A model generated the notes under the pieces. It had not been told where the DNA came from, searched no databases, and saw only the letters and a program-made list of their open reading frames with translations. Below are positions 9,088 through 17,411 of a stretch of 64,000 bases of DNA, piece by piece. The translations under genes were made by a program, and so were the position numbers. Source of the DNA: Rhizobium sp. CF122 (lineage in GTDB: Bacteria > Pseudomonadota > Alphaproteobacteria > Rhizobiales > Rhizobiaceae); the NCBI RefSeq assembly GCF_000282035.1, contig NZ_AKKA01000008.1, positions 62,001-126,000 on the forward strand, given 5' to 3'. Each line of letters begins with the position of its first letter. Position 1 is the first letter of the stretch.

Positions 9088-9298
9088 TTTGTCCTCCTGC
9101 CTTGCTGGAGGTTGCAAGTGTCGCCTTGCCATCGAAAACGGTCAACTCAAACTTTGCACGACCCATCCTCTGTCGATTGATTGTCCGATCAAGAGATCGG
9201 GTGGGTTTCTTGAGCATCGGCAAAACGACGCTACTGACCACGACGCACAGCCCCGCCGAGGACAGAGGAGCGCAAGCTACCAACAGACAATCTTCGCT

Positions 9299-9394
9299 TT
9301 AGGCTGCTGCTCGTTCAGTGTCGGCGACCTGCTCCTTGAAATGGTTCCCAAGCGCTTCAGCGATATCCGCTGCTTCCTGCCTGCCGCTGCTCAT
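9299..9394 (-). CDS. Possible 31-residue translationally coupled small protein
   Basis: An ATG at 9394 overlaps the TGA of the gene at 9391 as ATGA, and the frame reads 31 codons, starting MSSGRQEAADIAEALGNHF and ending ERAAA. The peptide is a single amphipathic helix. The four-base overlap is the arrangement used for translational coupling throughout this window, but the peptide is short enough that chance cannot be excluded. Confidence 0.3.
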   Translation of the reverse strand: MSSGRQEAADIAEALGNHFKEQVADTERAAA

Positions 9395-9717
9395 GGTCCG
9401 GCGCTCGCGACCAAACGCAGTGTCCAACCGGCTCGTGGTGGGGAAATCCCAACCGCGGCTGCTCTCCTGTCTGCTTCCTGAGATGCCAGCGCCTTTGCCG
9501 TTCCTTGGTTCGCGGCCCACACCGTAACCCTCATTTTCCCCGCCGTGAAGGTAAAGCGGCGAACCTTCTTCCTACGACCGGCCGCAAACCCCGCCTTGAA
9601 GCCTCGCTGCAGATCGCCCTTGTCATGGCTTCCCTTGAATTCCTTGGACTGCGCAGTCCACCAATCGTTAAAAGCTGTTTCTGCATCCGTGGTCCGCTTT
9701 GGAAGACGCATCAGCAT
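9391..9717 (-). CDS. Hypothetical protein
   Basis: A 108-residue basic protein starting MLMRLPKRTTDAETAFNDWW. It contains KGDLQRGFKAGFAAGRRKK and a beta-rich RRFTFTAGKMRVTVWAANQG segment. I do not recognise the family. ATG 9717 has GGAGGT ten bases upstream, which supports expression. A tiny frame is coupled to its stop codon at 9394. Confidence 0.55.
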   Translation of the reverse strand: MLMRLPKRTTDAETAFNDWWTAQSKEFKGSHDKGDLQRGFKAGFAAGRRKKVRRFTFTAGKMRVTVWAANQGTAKALASQEADRRAAAVGISPPRAGWTLRLVASAGP

Positions 9718-9906
9718 AAGTAAGGACCTCCATTCTTGCGTGACGACGGCCTCCATCGGACACCAGTCCGCGAGCCATCAATCAGAATGTTCCTATTTTG
9801 TTCTTTTCTGTGGGGCAGTCAAGCGCTCAGTCAGCTAATTGCACTGGACAAAACGGATCGCTCGGCAATTTACTAATTTATAAGATTGCCAAGGGAGATT
9901 AGGGGC

Positions 9907-10197
9907 GTGGCTGGCGAGGTCCCCGTTTATATCAGCCCGATAGATGTCGAATTTGAAGGCAACACCGGCCGCTATCGACACGCTGATACAGTCGGAGATC
10001 TCGCCGCCATGCTCCTGAGCCACCAATGGAGTTGGTCGAATGCGCCGTCGTTCCATCGTGCACTTATGACCTCGATGGAATCTCTTGAATTTCACGTGGA
10101 GGCAGCCGACGCCCGGGCAGCCCTTGTCATAGCTGCGCCTGAGCTTCGGCTTCGCATCTTGCCGGATGATATTGCCGAGTCGCGAGGAGCGAGCTGA
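9907..10197 (+). CDS. DUF982-like protein
   Basis: A 96-residue protein with the layout of DUF982, a family largely confined to rhizobia: an N-terminal strand VPVYISPIDVEFEGNTG, a central LAAMLLSHQW helix with the conserved Trp, and the C-terminal ADARAALVIAAPELRLRIL corresponding to the alanine-rich helix of the family. The start is taken as GTG 9907, which has GGGAG nine bases upstream; TTG 9886 is an alternative without a site. It converges on the candidate small RNA. The function is unknown. Confidence 0.65.
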   Translation: MAGEVPVYISPIDVEFEGNTGRYRHADTVGDLAAMLLSHQWSWSNAPSFHRALMTSMESLEFHVEAADARAALVIAAPELRLRILPDDIAESRGAS

Positions 10198-10224
10198 AAA
10201 AAAAGAGCCCCACAAGGGCGGGGC
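10197..10224 (-). terminator. Intrinsic terminator of candidate small RNA
   Basis: Minus-strand sequence GCCCC, an 8-nt loop, GGGGC, then TC and a run of eight T. The T-run lies immediately after the stop codon of the DUF982-like gene on the other strand, and the plus strand has no matching U-run, so the element serves minus-strand transcription. No protein gene on that strand ends here. Confidence 0.75.
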
Positions 10225-10258
10225 CCAGATTGATGAGCAGTGCCCTAGAGCGGGCAAC
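10198..10258 (-). ncRNA. Candidate small regulatory RNA, about 61 nt
   Basis: On the minus strand a promoter-like pair (TTGAGA at 10293-10288, 17 bp, TATTGT at 10270-10265) is followed by about 61 transcribed bases that hold a short hairpin (GCCC-GCTCTA-GGGC) and a strong intrinsic terminator ending in eight T residues. No frame of any length is encoded. The size, compact promoter and terminator match trans-acting small RNAs of alphaproteobacteria. I cannot assign it to a known family, and the start point is estimated from the -10 position. Confidence 0.5.
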
Positions 10259-10264
10259 GCGCGG

Positions 10265-10293
10265 ACAATACGCCTCACCATCGAGGCTCTCAA
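10265..10293 (-). promoter_or_regulatory. Sigma70-like promoter for candidate small RNA
   Basis: TTGAGA (10293-10288) and TATTGT (10270-10265) are separated by exactly 17 bp on the minus strand. Transcription would begin near 10258. Both hexamers keep four of six consensus bases. Confidence 0.45.
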
Positions 10294-10658
10294 GCAAAAC
10301 AACTCTCGTTTACATTTCGTGACGATAATACATCGCCACACCTCCGCGCTCCAACCCATTGCCGCGCGCAGATGCGCCCATTCGTTCGCGCCCGCGTAGA
10401 CGTTGTGATCCAGCGCAACCGAAACTTCCGCTCGACCCGATGCCAGCACGTATCGAGCCGCGCCTTGCGCTCAATCAGCCTCGATCGCGACGCCGCGGGC
10501 CTTTATGGAGTTCGTGGGTCGGATCCCAATCGGCTATGCGTGCTTCTGAGCATTCATCCCACTGCTGGTTTATCCGATCCCGTTCTCTGACCGATTGCCC
10601 ATAATCCTCCGTTAGACCTCACCACATTCCCGACGTCTCGCGACTTCTGGCTGCTGCG
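10294..10658. other. Gene-free stretch
   Basis: Some 365 bases between the small-RNA promoter and the IS110 remnant. Open frames exist on both strands, but none shows a family motif, a ribosome site or a sensible amino acid pattern. Confidence 0.4.
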
Positions 10659-10890
10659 TCAGGCAGGGCCAGGGGCCGGAGCTTCGTAGACGCCCCCGCG
10701 GGCCATGAGAGCCCAGGCGATACGCGCCAATTTGCTGGTCAGAGCGACAGCAATCAGCTTTGGCGGTTTCGTCAGAAGCATTCTTGCCAGCCAGGTACCG
10801 CCGGCGCGCCGCGTCGCCTCGCCCAGCGGACGACGGTCGTGGCTCCAATGATGAGCAGCCGCCGCAAATCCCGCGCCGCGTCGCTGCCGA
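10659..10890 (-). mobile_element. IS110-family transposase remnant (C-terminal end)
   Basis: The minus strand encodes DAARDLRRLLIIGATTVVRW, the start of the conserved transposase IS116/IS110/IS902 C-terminal block. A one-base frameshift is followed by TWLARMLLTKPPKLIAVAL and LARIAWALMARGGVYEAPAP, with a stop at 10659. Intact members read LRRLLVxGATAVxR then KxxAxALANKxARIxWALM. The catalytic N-terminal domain and both ends of the element are missing. Confidence 0.7.
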
Positions 10891-11070
10891 GAATGTTGGA
10901 TATCGCACGCGATATGCCAAGCAATTGCGCGGTAATCAGTTGGACGAAGGATTGTGCGTCGCGAAGTCCTAATGCGGCTTCAACTGCGCCTCCTCGAGCG
11001 CTTTGGCGTCGATCTTGCTTATTTTAGCTATTCAGTCGGTATGATAGGATATCGGCCGAGGGACCTGGTT

Positions 11071-11832
11071 ATGCCATTTGACCGATTCACAACCGCGACA
11101 ATTTCCCAACTCGGCCTTTCCATCATCTTCTCTATCGCGATCTTGTTCTGGACGCTCGTGCCGTCGTCGAACACGTTTGCCCGCGAGGGGACTGCTAGCC
11201 CAAGTTTCACCTCAAAGCATAACCATGTGGACAGCGGTGGTCCTGTGCTGATGGATTTAGGCATTCCAGACTCATCGAATGCTGTCACGAACACCATTAA
11301 TAGCATCGCCGCCGCTCTCAATGAGCTGCAAGCCGATGTTCTGACTGGGCCAATGCTGGAAAAAGCTATTGTGAGGAGTCGCAACAACGCGATCAGCGGA
11401 TCAATGCCGATCCCTCCCTATATTCGGCAGCAACTGACCGGCTACGCGACCGAAGACTCGATGAACCGTGTCCGGTACAAGATCGGCAACGGCGGCTCTC
11501 TAAACCTTGCTCTCCTGCTAGAGGGAGGCTTTGCAGACGCGGTCACGCTGATCGACGTAGTTGTGTTTCGCGAAGCTAAGGCGGCCGCTAACGTCTCCGC
11601 TTGGGCGCATGAACTCACACATGTCGACCAGTTCCGAGACTGGGGGGTACATGGTTTTGCAGTTCAATATGCACGGAATTGGCGAGCTGTCGAAAATCCT
11701 GCGTATGCCAAAGGCTATGGCTTTTGCAATTGGCTACAATCCCGCAAAGCCAGTGCATTTCTCGAAAATATTCGCCGAGGGAAGCATTTCACCATCCCGA
11801 CCGAATGTACCTCAGGCTCCAGAGATGACTGA
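11071..11832 (+). CDS. Exported or membrane-anchored DUF4157-like metalloprotease-fold protein
   Basis: A 253-residue protein with an N-terminal hydrophobic segment (QLGLSIIFSIAILFWTLVP) that acts as signal peptide or anchor. The C-terminal half has VTLIDVVVFREAKAAANVSA followed by WAHELTHVDQFRDWG, an HExxH zinc-binding motif in the setting of DUF4157 (usually GxxxTxGxxIVF...LLAHELTHVxQ). The frame is open upstream to 10954, but ATG 11071 has GAGGG at good spacing and places the hydrophobic helix properly. DUF4157 domains are often linked to secreted toxins and contractile injection systems, none of which is nearby. The substrate is unknown. Confidence 0.7.
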   Translation: MPFDRFTTATISQLGLSIIFSIAILFWTLVPSSNTFAREGTASPSFTSKHNHVDSGGPVLMDLGIPDSSNAVTNTINSIAAALNELQADVLTGPMLEKAIVRSRNNAISGSMPIPPYIRQQLTGYATEDSMNRVRYKIGNGGSLNLALLLEGGFADAVTLIDVVVFREAKAAANVSAWAHELTHVDQFRDWGVHGFAVQYARNWRAVENPAYAKGYGFCNWLQSRKASAFLENIRRGKHFTIPTECTSGSRDD

Positions 11833-11889
11833 GGTAAATTGCGGATATCCCAGGTCGCGTCAAGGACCGCCCGACTTCCATCTGATGAT

Positions 11890-12126
11890 CCGGCGCAAGG
11901 CAGAAAGCCAGCTCGTGTCGTGGATCGATCGTGCCCGCGACAGTCTGTTTCCTCCTTTGGCAATGGCGTGGCGAAAGATGTACAGGCAGTCTGGGCAGCG
12001 ATCGTCTCACCATGGTCCAATGGACAAACCGAGGGGCAGACTACCAAGCTCAAGCCGGCAAAGCGCCGGATCTACGGACGCGTAAAGCTCGATCTTCTTC
12101 AAGCCCGCCTGATTGGCGCGACATAA
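11890..12126 (+). mobile_element. ISL3-family transposase remnant (C-terminal end)
   Basis: The plus strand encodes RKAESQLVSWIDRARDSLF in one frame and, after a frameshift, SFGNGVAKDVQAVWAAIVSP then WSNGQTEGQTTKLKPAKRRI and YGRVKLDLLQARLIGAT with TAA at 12124-12126. The block WSNGQxEGxxxxLKxxKRxxYGRxxxDLL is the signature C-terminus of ISL3-type transposases. Everything upstream is lost. Confidence 0.75.
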
Positions 12127-12390
12127 CACGGTTCCGGCCGAAGATGCCGGCTCGGATGAGGCTCGACTTTGGCGTATCGATGGTCGGCCGCGGCTGGGGT
12201 CGGCGCCGGGTTCGAATTGGCCCTCAAGCTGAGAACCGTCGTTTGTGCTGCCAACCTGTCGTCATCACTAACGGGGCCAACCGGATTGCCGTCGATGTCG
12301 TGGTGTTGTGCATCGGGCTGAGCGCCGGTAAATTCAAACTGGTCGCTTTTCTACTTTAAAATAGACGGAATATGAATTAAAAATGGTCGG

Positions 12391-13644
12391 ATGAAGACCA
12401 ATCCAGCGGCAAAACCTTACATCGAAAGAAAAGCCCGGCCCATTGTGGAAACCGCGCTGGCCGATACACGCGTCGTTCTCATATCAGGCCCGCGTCAAGC
12501 GGGGAAGACGACGCTCGCACGTCAGTTTGCCGATGGCAATCGGCCTTACATCACGCTGGACGACGCTGGTACGCTGAACGCCGCGAAGTCCGATCCAACC
12601 GGCTTCATTCGCGGTATCGACCGCGCTGTCATAGACGAAGTCCAACGTGCTCCTGATCTGATGCTTGCCATCAAGGAGAGTGTGGATCGTGACGAAAAGC
12701 CCGGCCGGTTCTTGCTGACTGGATCTGCCAACCTTGCAACGGTGCCAGCTATTGCCGATTCCCTGGCGGGACGAATGGCAGTCGTTTCGCTGCTTCCATT
12801 TGCACAATCCGAAATCCTCTCGACGCCTGGGCGGTTGCTTGATCGCTTGTTTGCTGGCGATGAGCCAACGATCAGTGAAGGGGCCGTGTTTGGGGATGAT
12901 TTGACGAATGTCGTCCTCAAGGGCGGCTATCCGGAAGTTCTACGCCGATCGACACCGGCGCGCCGGACGGCATGGCTTGAGGACTACGTGTCTCTCATTC
13001 TCGATCGTGACGTCCGGGATATCGCCAACATCGACCAGCTTGAGAGGCTACCGCGATTGCTTGACGTTCTTGCTGAACATTCTGGGCAACTGGTGAACCA
13101 CAGCAGCTTCGGATCGGCGCTCGGATTGTCGAGCGTGACGGCCCAGAAATATGTGGCCATCCTTGAGCGGCTCTTTCTGGTGCGGACTATCGCGCCGTGG
13201 TCGAACAACCGCCTCAGCCGGCTCGTGAAAACCCCAAAGCTCCACTTTGTCGATACCGGCCTTCTCGCAAGCCTACGGGAAGACCATCTGGAAACTCTGC
13301 GACGCGACAGAACCAGGTTTGGCGCACTTCTGGAAAGCTTCGTGGTTTCCGAGCTTCTGAAACTCGCGTCCTGGTCGGAGCGACGACTAACCTTCTCGCA
13401 CTACCGCACCAAGGATCAGGACGAGGTGGACGTGGTGATCGAGGACCGTCGCGGGCGTATCGTCGGAATTGAAGTGAAAGCGTCAGCCACGGTCAAATCG
13501 GACGATTTCAAAGGATTGAGGCAACTACAGGAAGCCGTTGGGGAGCGCTTTATCCGTGGCCTGGTGCTTCACGATCATGATCGCGTGACCCCGTTCGCAG
13601 AGAAGTTGCACGCAGCTCCCCTTTCGATTCTCTGGTCGATGTGA
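12391..13644 (+). CDS. AAA_14 ATPase with C-terminal DUF4143 domain
   Basis: A 417-residue protein of the widespread AAA_14/DUF4143 group. Walker A GPRQAGKTT is at residues 33-41, Walker B is RAVIDEVQRAP near 80, and the sensor-type LLTGSANL follows at about 107. The C-terminal third (FGALLESFVVSELLK ... DEVDVVIE ... IVGIEVKAS) has the D-x-E/E-x-K spacing of a restriction-endonuclease-like fold. Such proteins are common in accessory DNA; their role is unsettled, with antitoxin and nucleic-acid processing roles proposed. The upstream region is AT-rich and the ribosome site is weak. It is the only long intact gene between the two IS remnants and the sugar operon. Confidence 0.85.
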   Translation: MKTNPAAKPYIERKARPIVETALADTRVVLISGPRQAGKTTLARQFADGNRPYITLDDAGTLNAAKSDPTGFIRGIDRAVIDEVQRAPDLMLAIKESVDRDEKPGRFLLTGSANLATVPAIADSLAGRMAVVSLLPFAQSEILSTPGRLLDRLFAGDEPTISEGAVFGDDLTNVVLKGGYPEVLRRSTPARRTAWLEDYVSLILDRDVRDIANIDQLERLPRLLDVLAEHSGQLVNHSSFGSALGLSSVTAQKYVAILERLFLVRTIAPWSNNRLSRLVKTPKLHFVDTGLLASLREDHLETLRRDRTRFGALLESFVVSELLKLASWSERRLTFSHYRTKDQDEVDVVIEDRRGRIVGIEVKASATVKSDDFKGLRQLQEAVGERFIRGLVLHDHDRVTPFAEKLHAAPLSILWSM

Positions 13645-13756
13645 AAACAACCGAGTCGTTGAACACCATGTCGCGAGGGGCGACGGCCGGTTCGATTAAG
13701 GTGGGGCAGCGGTTCAGATCCTTCAAGGCGGATGCACTTTGGTCGCGGAATAGTTT

Positions 13757-15409
13757 CTACACGCGACCTGTTCGGTGCTGGTCAATGAGATTCCGGCAGG
13801 CGCGGATCGTCAATGCCATGACCGTGAGTGTTGTCCCGGCGATGCCGCTGCCGGGAAAGGCGCTGGCGTCTGCGACGATGACATTTGGCGCATCCCAGAG
13901 CTGATTGTAGGGATTGAGGACCGAATTCTCTGGGCTGTCCCCCATTCGCGCGCCGCCGGTTTCGTGGATCGCCGCTCCCATGCACATGGTCTTGCCGAAC
14001 CATCTGCGGAACATGAAGCGGCTGAACGGATCGGCATCGGGAAAGGCGCCGCGGCCCATTTCTCTGAGGCCTGCGGGGGAGCCGATGAACTCCAGTTCAC
14101 CCCCGACGGTATGTACCAGGTCGATCATGGTCTTTTCCTGTTGCGCCAGCAGGGCATGTTCCTCGTCGTGCATGGCGCAGCGTATGTGCGGAACGGGAAT
14201 GTTCCAGGCGTCCTTGCGCCTGATATCGAGCGTGATGCGATTGTCGGCATAGGGCAGCATGCGGCCGAAACCGAAGAAAGCGAGCCGGGACGGCTGATTG
14301 TCCGGTGTCGGTGCCCGCCCCACGCTGCCTTGGAAATCGAAATCGCCGCGGCTGGCGTCATTCTTGCCGAAACGCGGAATGAAAATGCCCCCTGAGGGGT
14401 TATAGAATGGATCGGTCGGTGCGGAAGCATCATGGGCCCAGCCTTTGGCCTTTTGGAAGGAGCCGAAGGCGAGACAGGGAAGCTGGTCCATAAAATAGCG
14501 CCCGAGCGTGCCTGAGCGATTGCCCAGTCCCTCGGGATGTCTGGCGGATACCGAATTGAGAAGCAGCCGGACGCTTTCTATGGGTGATGCCGAAAGCACC
14601 ACCAGTGCCGCGCGGGCAATCTCTACTTTGCCCGTCACGGCGTCGATGAATTCCGCACCGGCCGCCTGGCCGCCTCCGTCATCCGTCGTGATCCGGCGTA
14701 CGATGGCGTCATGGCGGATGGTGAGGCGGCCGGTCGCCTGCGCCTCCCGCAAGGGCTTCGGCGTGCGCTCGGCGTCGGGAGCGACATAGCGCCAGGAGAC
14801 AACGCGCCGCTCTGGCCAACGGGCCTCCACGTCGGCCTTGAAGATCTCTTCGGCTGGCGTCAGCCCCGCGGGGTGCGCATAGACGCCGTCGGGCAAGGTC
14901 TCCGCGCCGTCCTCATTGCCATAGAGCCCAAGGCAGGATTCGACTTCGCTGTAGTAGGGTTCGAGCTCGTCGTAGGAAATGGGCCAGTCGACTCCCTTGC
15001 CGGTTCGCGACTTGATCTTGAAATCATCATCGGTCCAGCGCAGCAAGACACGGCCGAAGCTGTGCAGGCGCCCGCCAGCCTGACGGCCCCGAATCCACAG
15101 GAACGGCGCATCCCTCGGCGTCGTATAGGGGTTCTTCCGGTCGTTGACGAAGAAATGGCTGAAGCGTTCGGTAAAGAAGGCCGCGCGTGCCTGGATGGGT
15201 TGCCCCTTAATCGTCGCGCGCGCCCGCTCCCAGATATTGATGCTGCTGGCCGGTGCTTTCTTGCGAGCAGGATCGAAGTCATCGTGCGTCACGGCACGGC
15301 CTGCCTCGAGCAGCAGCACCGACAGGCCTTGTGCCGTCAATTCCTTGGCGGCGAAGGAGCCTGCTGCGCCGGAGCCGATCACCAACGCATCGTAGACAGT
15401 CTGAGACAT
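13757..15409 (-). CDS. GMC-family FAD oxidoreductase (sugar dehydrogenase-like)
   Basis: A 550-residue flavoprotein. The FAD-binding GxGxxG is GSGAAG at residues 12-17, followed by VLLLEAGR. The C-terminal part has GAAIHETGGARMGDSPENSV and NVIVADASAFPGSGIAGTT, the GMC_oxred_C signatures with the catalytic His. Relatives include glucoside 3-dehydrogenase and gluconate dehydrogenase large subunits. It is the last gene of the LacI-controlled sugar operon, 30 bp after the ATPase gene, so it probably oxidises the imported sugar. No heme subunit is adjacent. The ATG at 15409 is preferred to the TTG two codons upstream. Confidence 0.88.
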   Translation of the reverse strand: MSQTVYDALVIGSGAAGSFAAKELTAQGLSVLLLEAGRAVTHDDFDPARKKAPASSINIWERARATIKGQPIQARAAFFTERFSHFFVNDRKNPYTTPRDAPFLWIRGRQAGGRLHSFGRVLLRWTDDDFKIKSRTGKGVDWPISYDELEPYYSEVESCLGLYGNEDGAETLPDGVYAHPAGLTPAEEIFKADVEARWPERRVVSWRYVAPDAERTPKPLREAQATGRLTIRHDAIVRRITTDDGGGQAAGAEFIDAVTGKVEIARAALVVLSASPIESVRLLLNSVSARHPEGLGNRSGTLGRYFMDQLPCLAFGSFQKAKGWAHDASAPTDPFYNPSGGIFIPRFGKNDASRGDFDFQGSVGRAPTPDNQPSRLAFFGFGRMLPYADNRITLDIRRKDAWNIPVPHIRCAMHDEEHALLAQQEKTMIDLVHTVGGELEFIGSPAGLREMGRGAFPDADPFSRFMFRRWFGKTMCMGAAIHETGGARMGDSPENSVLNPYNQLWDAPNVIVADASAFPGSGIAGTTLTVMALTIRACRNLIDQHRTGRV

Positions 15410-15439
15410 GAGCAATTTCCGTATGATCTGAAAGCGGTG

Positions 15440-16522
15440 CTAGAGGCGGACGCCGTCGGCGTCGAAAAGAGAGGCCTTGGCAATATCGAGACCAGGCGCG
15501 ATCCGCGTGTTCGGTACAAAAGTCACATCGCCCATCACCCGGCTGGACAGGCTGTCGCCGGCCCAGTCGAACCAGATCACCGTGTCCGCGCCCATCGGCT
15601 CGACAACGGAGACGGTGCCCGGAATGGTCGGCCACCCCCTTTCCGCGCCGTCGGGCGCGAGATGTTCCGGCCGGATGCCGAGCGTGGCGGGGCCTGCCTT
15701 GAACGAGGTCAGCAAGGGATAGCCGGAAAGATTGATCTTCAGCCCGTTGCTTTCGAAGATGGGCGTGCCGGTGTCGACGACGATCCTGCCCTCGATGAAA
15801 TTCATCGCTGGCGCGCCGATGAAGCCTGCGACGAAAAGATTGGCCGGGCGATGGTAGATTTCGGACGGAGTGGCGAACTGCTGGATCACGCCGTCCTTCA
15901 TGACGGCGATGCGATCGGCAAGCGTGAGCGCCTCGACCTGGTCGTGCGTCACGTAGATCATCGTGTTGCCGAGGCTCTGATGCAGCTTCTTGATCTCCAC
16001 GCGCAATTCGTTGCGCAGCTTGGCGTCAAGGTTGGAGAGTGGCTCGTCGAACAGGAAGACGTCCACCTCCCGCACCAGGGCGCGACCGATCGCGACGCGC
16101 TGGCGCTGGCCCCCGGACAGCTCCGATGGCCGGCGGTCGAGCAGCGTGTCGAGATGCAGAAGCGAAGCCGTGCGGGCGATGCGCGCGTCGATTTCGGCTT
16201 TTGGCAAGCCCGCGACACGCAGGCCGAAGGACAGGTTCTTGCGGACCGTCATGCGGGGATAAAGTGCATAGGATTGGAAGACCATGCCGATGCCGCGGTC
16301 CTTCGGCTCGTCCCAGGTGACATTTTTGCCGGAAATCCACATCTCGCCGTCGGTAATGTCCTGTAGCCCCGCGATGGCGTTCAGTAGCGTCGATTTTCCG
16401 CAACCCGACGGCCCAAGCAGCACGAGGAATTCGCGTGGCGCGATATCGATGGATAGTTTTTCGATGACGGTGTGATCGCCATAGGCGATCTTGAGGTCCT
16501 TTACGGAGACGGCAGGCTGCAT
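15440..16522 (-). CDS. Sugar ABC transporter ATP-binding protein, UgpC/MsmK type
   Basis: A 360-residue ATPase of the maltose/glycerol-phosphate importer class. It shows Walker A GPSGCGKST, Q-loop in VFQSYALYPRMTV, signature LSGGQRQRVAIGRAL, Walker B VFLFDEPLSNLD and the switch His in YVTHDQVEA. The C-terminal third is the TOBE domain typical of MalK-type subunits. It starts four bases after the upstream permease stop. UgpC/MsmK-type ATPases often serve several importers, which matters because the importer at 58.8-61.9 kb lacks one. Confidence 0.93.
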   Translation of the reverse strand: MQPAVSVKDLKIAYGDHTVIEKLSIDIAPREFLVLLGPSGCGKSTLLNAIAGLQDITDGEMWISGKNVTWDEPKDRGIGMVFQSYALYPRMTVRKNLSFGLRVAGLPKAEIDARIARTASLLHLDTLLDRRPSELSGGQRQRVAIGRALVREVDVFLFDEPLSNLDAKLRNELRVEIKKLHQSLGNTMIYVTHDQVEALTLADRIAVMKDGVIQQFATPSEIYHRPANLFVAGFIGAPAMNFIEGRIVVDTGTPIFESNGLKINLSGYPLLTSFKAGPATLGIRPEHLAPDGAERGWPTIPGTVSVVEPMGADTVIWFDWAGDSLSSRVMGDVTFVPNTRIAPGLDIAKASLFDADGVRL

Positions 16523-16526
16523 GACA

Positions 16527-17411
16527 TTATCCCTTGACTGCGCCGGCGGCGACGCCGCGCACGAACCAGCGGCCGGAGAAGAAATAGATGGCGAGCGGAA
16601 CGACGGCGGTCAGGATGGTGGCGGCCATGTTCACATTGTAGGCGCGCTCGCCCATGGTCGTGTTGACGATGTTGTTGAGCTGCACCGTCATCGGCAGATT
16701 GTCCCGCCCGGCAAAGACCAGTCCGATCAGGAAGTCGTTCCAGATGCCGGTGAACTGGAAGATGGAGGCGACGACGACCATCGGGACCGACATGGGCAGC
16801 ATGATCTCGAGGAAGATGCGCCAGAAGCCGGCACCGTCGACGCGAGCGGCTTTGCAGAGCTCTTCGGGGATCGCCATGAAATAGTTGCGGAACAGCAGCG
16901 TGACCAAGGGCAGGCCGAAAATGACATGGACGAGGACGACGCCCGCCACGGAGTTGTAGAGGCTCAGATTGGCAAGCAGGCGCACCAGCGGATAGAGGAA
17001 GATCTGATAGGGGATCAGGCCGCCGGCCATCAGAAGCCCGAACAGCAGGCCGGAACCTCTCGGTCGCCAGAAGGAGAGCGCATAGCCGTTGATCGCGCCG
17101 ATGAAGACGGAAATGACGACCGCCGGCACGGTGATTTTCACCGAGTTCCAGAAGCCGATGCGCACGCCCAGGCACTGCGTGCCCATGCAGGCCCCCGACC
17201 AGGCAGTTTTCCAGGCGTTGAAACCGATGATTTCAGGCACGGCGAAGATGCGCCCCTGACGGATCTCCTCCATCGTCTTCAAGGAGGTGACGAGCATCGT
17301 GTAGAGCGGCAGCAGGAAGAACAGCGCCGCAAGGATCAGGAAGGCGTATAGTCCGATGCGGCCGATGGTGAGCCGCGAGGGTTTCGGCCCGCGGGCGTGA
17401 AGAGTGGCCAT
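16527..17411 (-). CDS. Sugar ABC transporter permease, MalG type
   Basis: A 294-residue inner-membrane permease with six hydrophobic segments. The ATPase-contact EAA loop reads ELCKAARVDGAGFWRIFLEI ending MLP. Its ATG at 17411 shares one base with the TGA of the MalF-type permease. It forms the channel with that protein and is powered by the ATPase at 15440. A long frame on the opposite strand is antisense shadow. Confidence 0.92.
   Translation of the reverse strand: MATLHARGPKPSRLTIGRIGLYAFLILAALFFLLPLYTMLVTSLKTMEEIRQGRIFAVPEIIGFNAWKTAWSGACMGTQCLGVRIGFWNSVKITVPAVVISVFIGAINGYALSFWRPRGSGLLFGLLMAGGLIPYQIFLYPLVRLLANLSLYNSVAGVVLVHVIFGLPLVTLLFRNYFMAIPEELCKAARVDGAGFWRIFLEIMLPMSVPMVVVASIFQFTGIWNDFLIGLVFAGRDNLPMTVQLNNIVNTTMGERAYNVNMAATILTAVVPLAIYFFSGRWFVRGVAAGAVKG

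Noticed and set aside
9835..10449. A 204-codon minus-strand frame covering the DUF982-like gene and the small-RNA candidate
   Set aside because: It runs through a strong terminator and is antisense to a better-supported gene; the amino acid pattern is random.
14711..16366. A 551-codon plus-strand frame antisense to the GMC oxidoreductase and ATPase genes
   Set aside because: It covers the 3' parts of two well-supported minus-strand genes, has no family motif, and reflects the high GC content that keeps antisense frames open.
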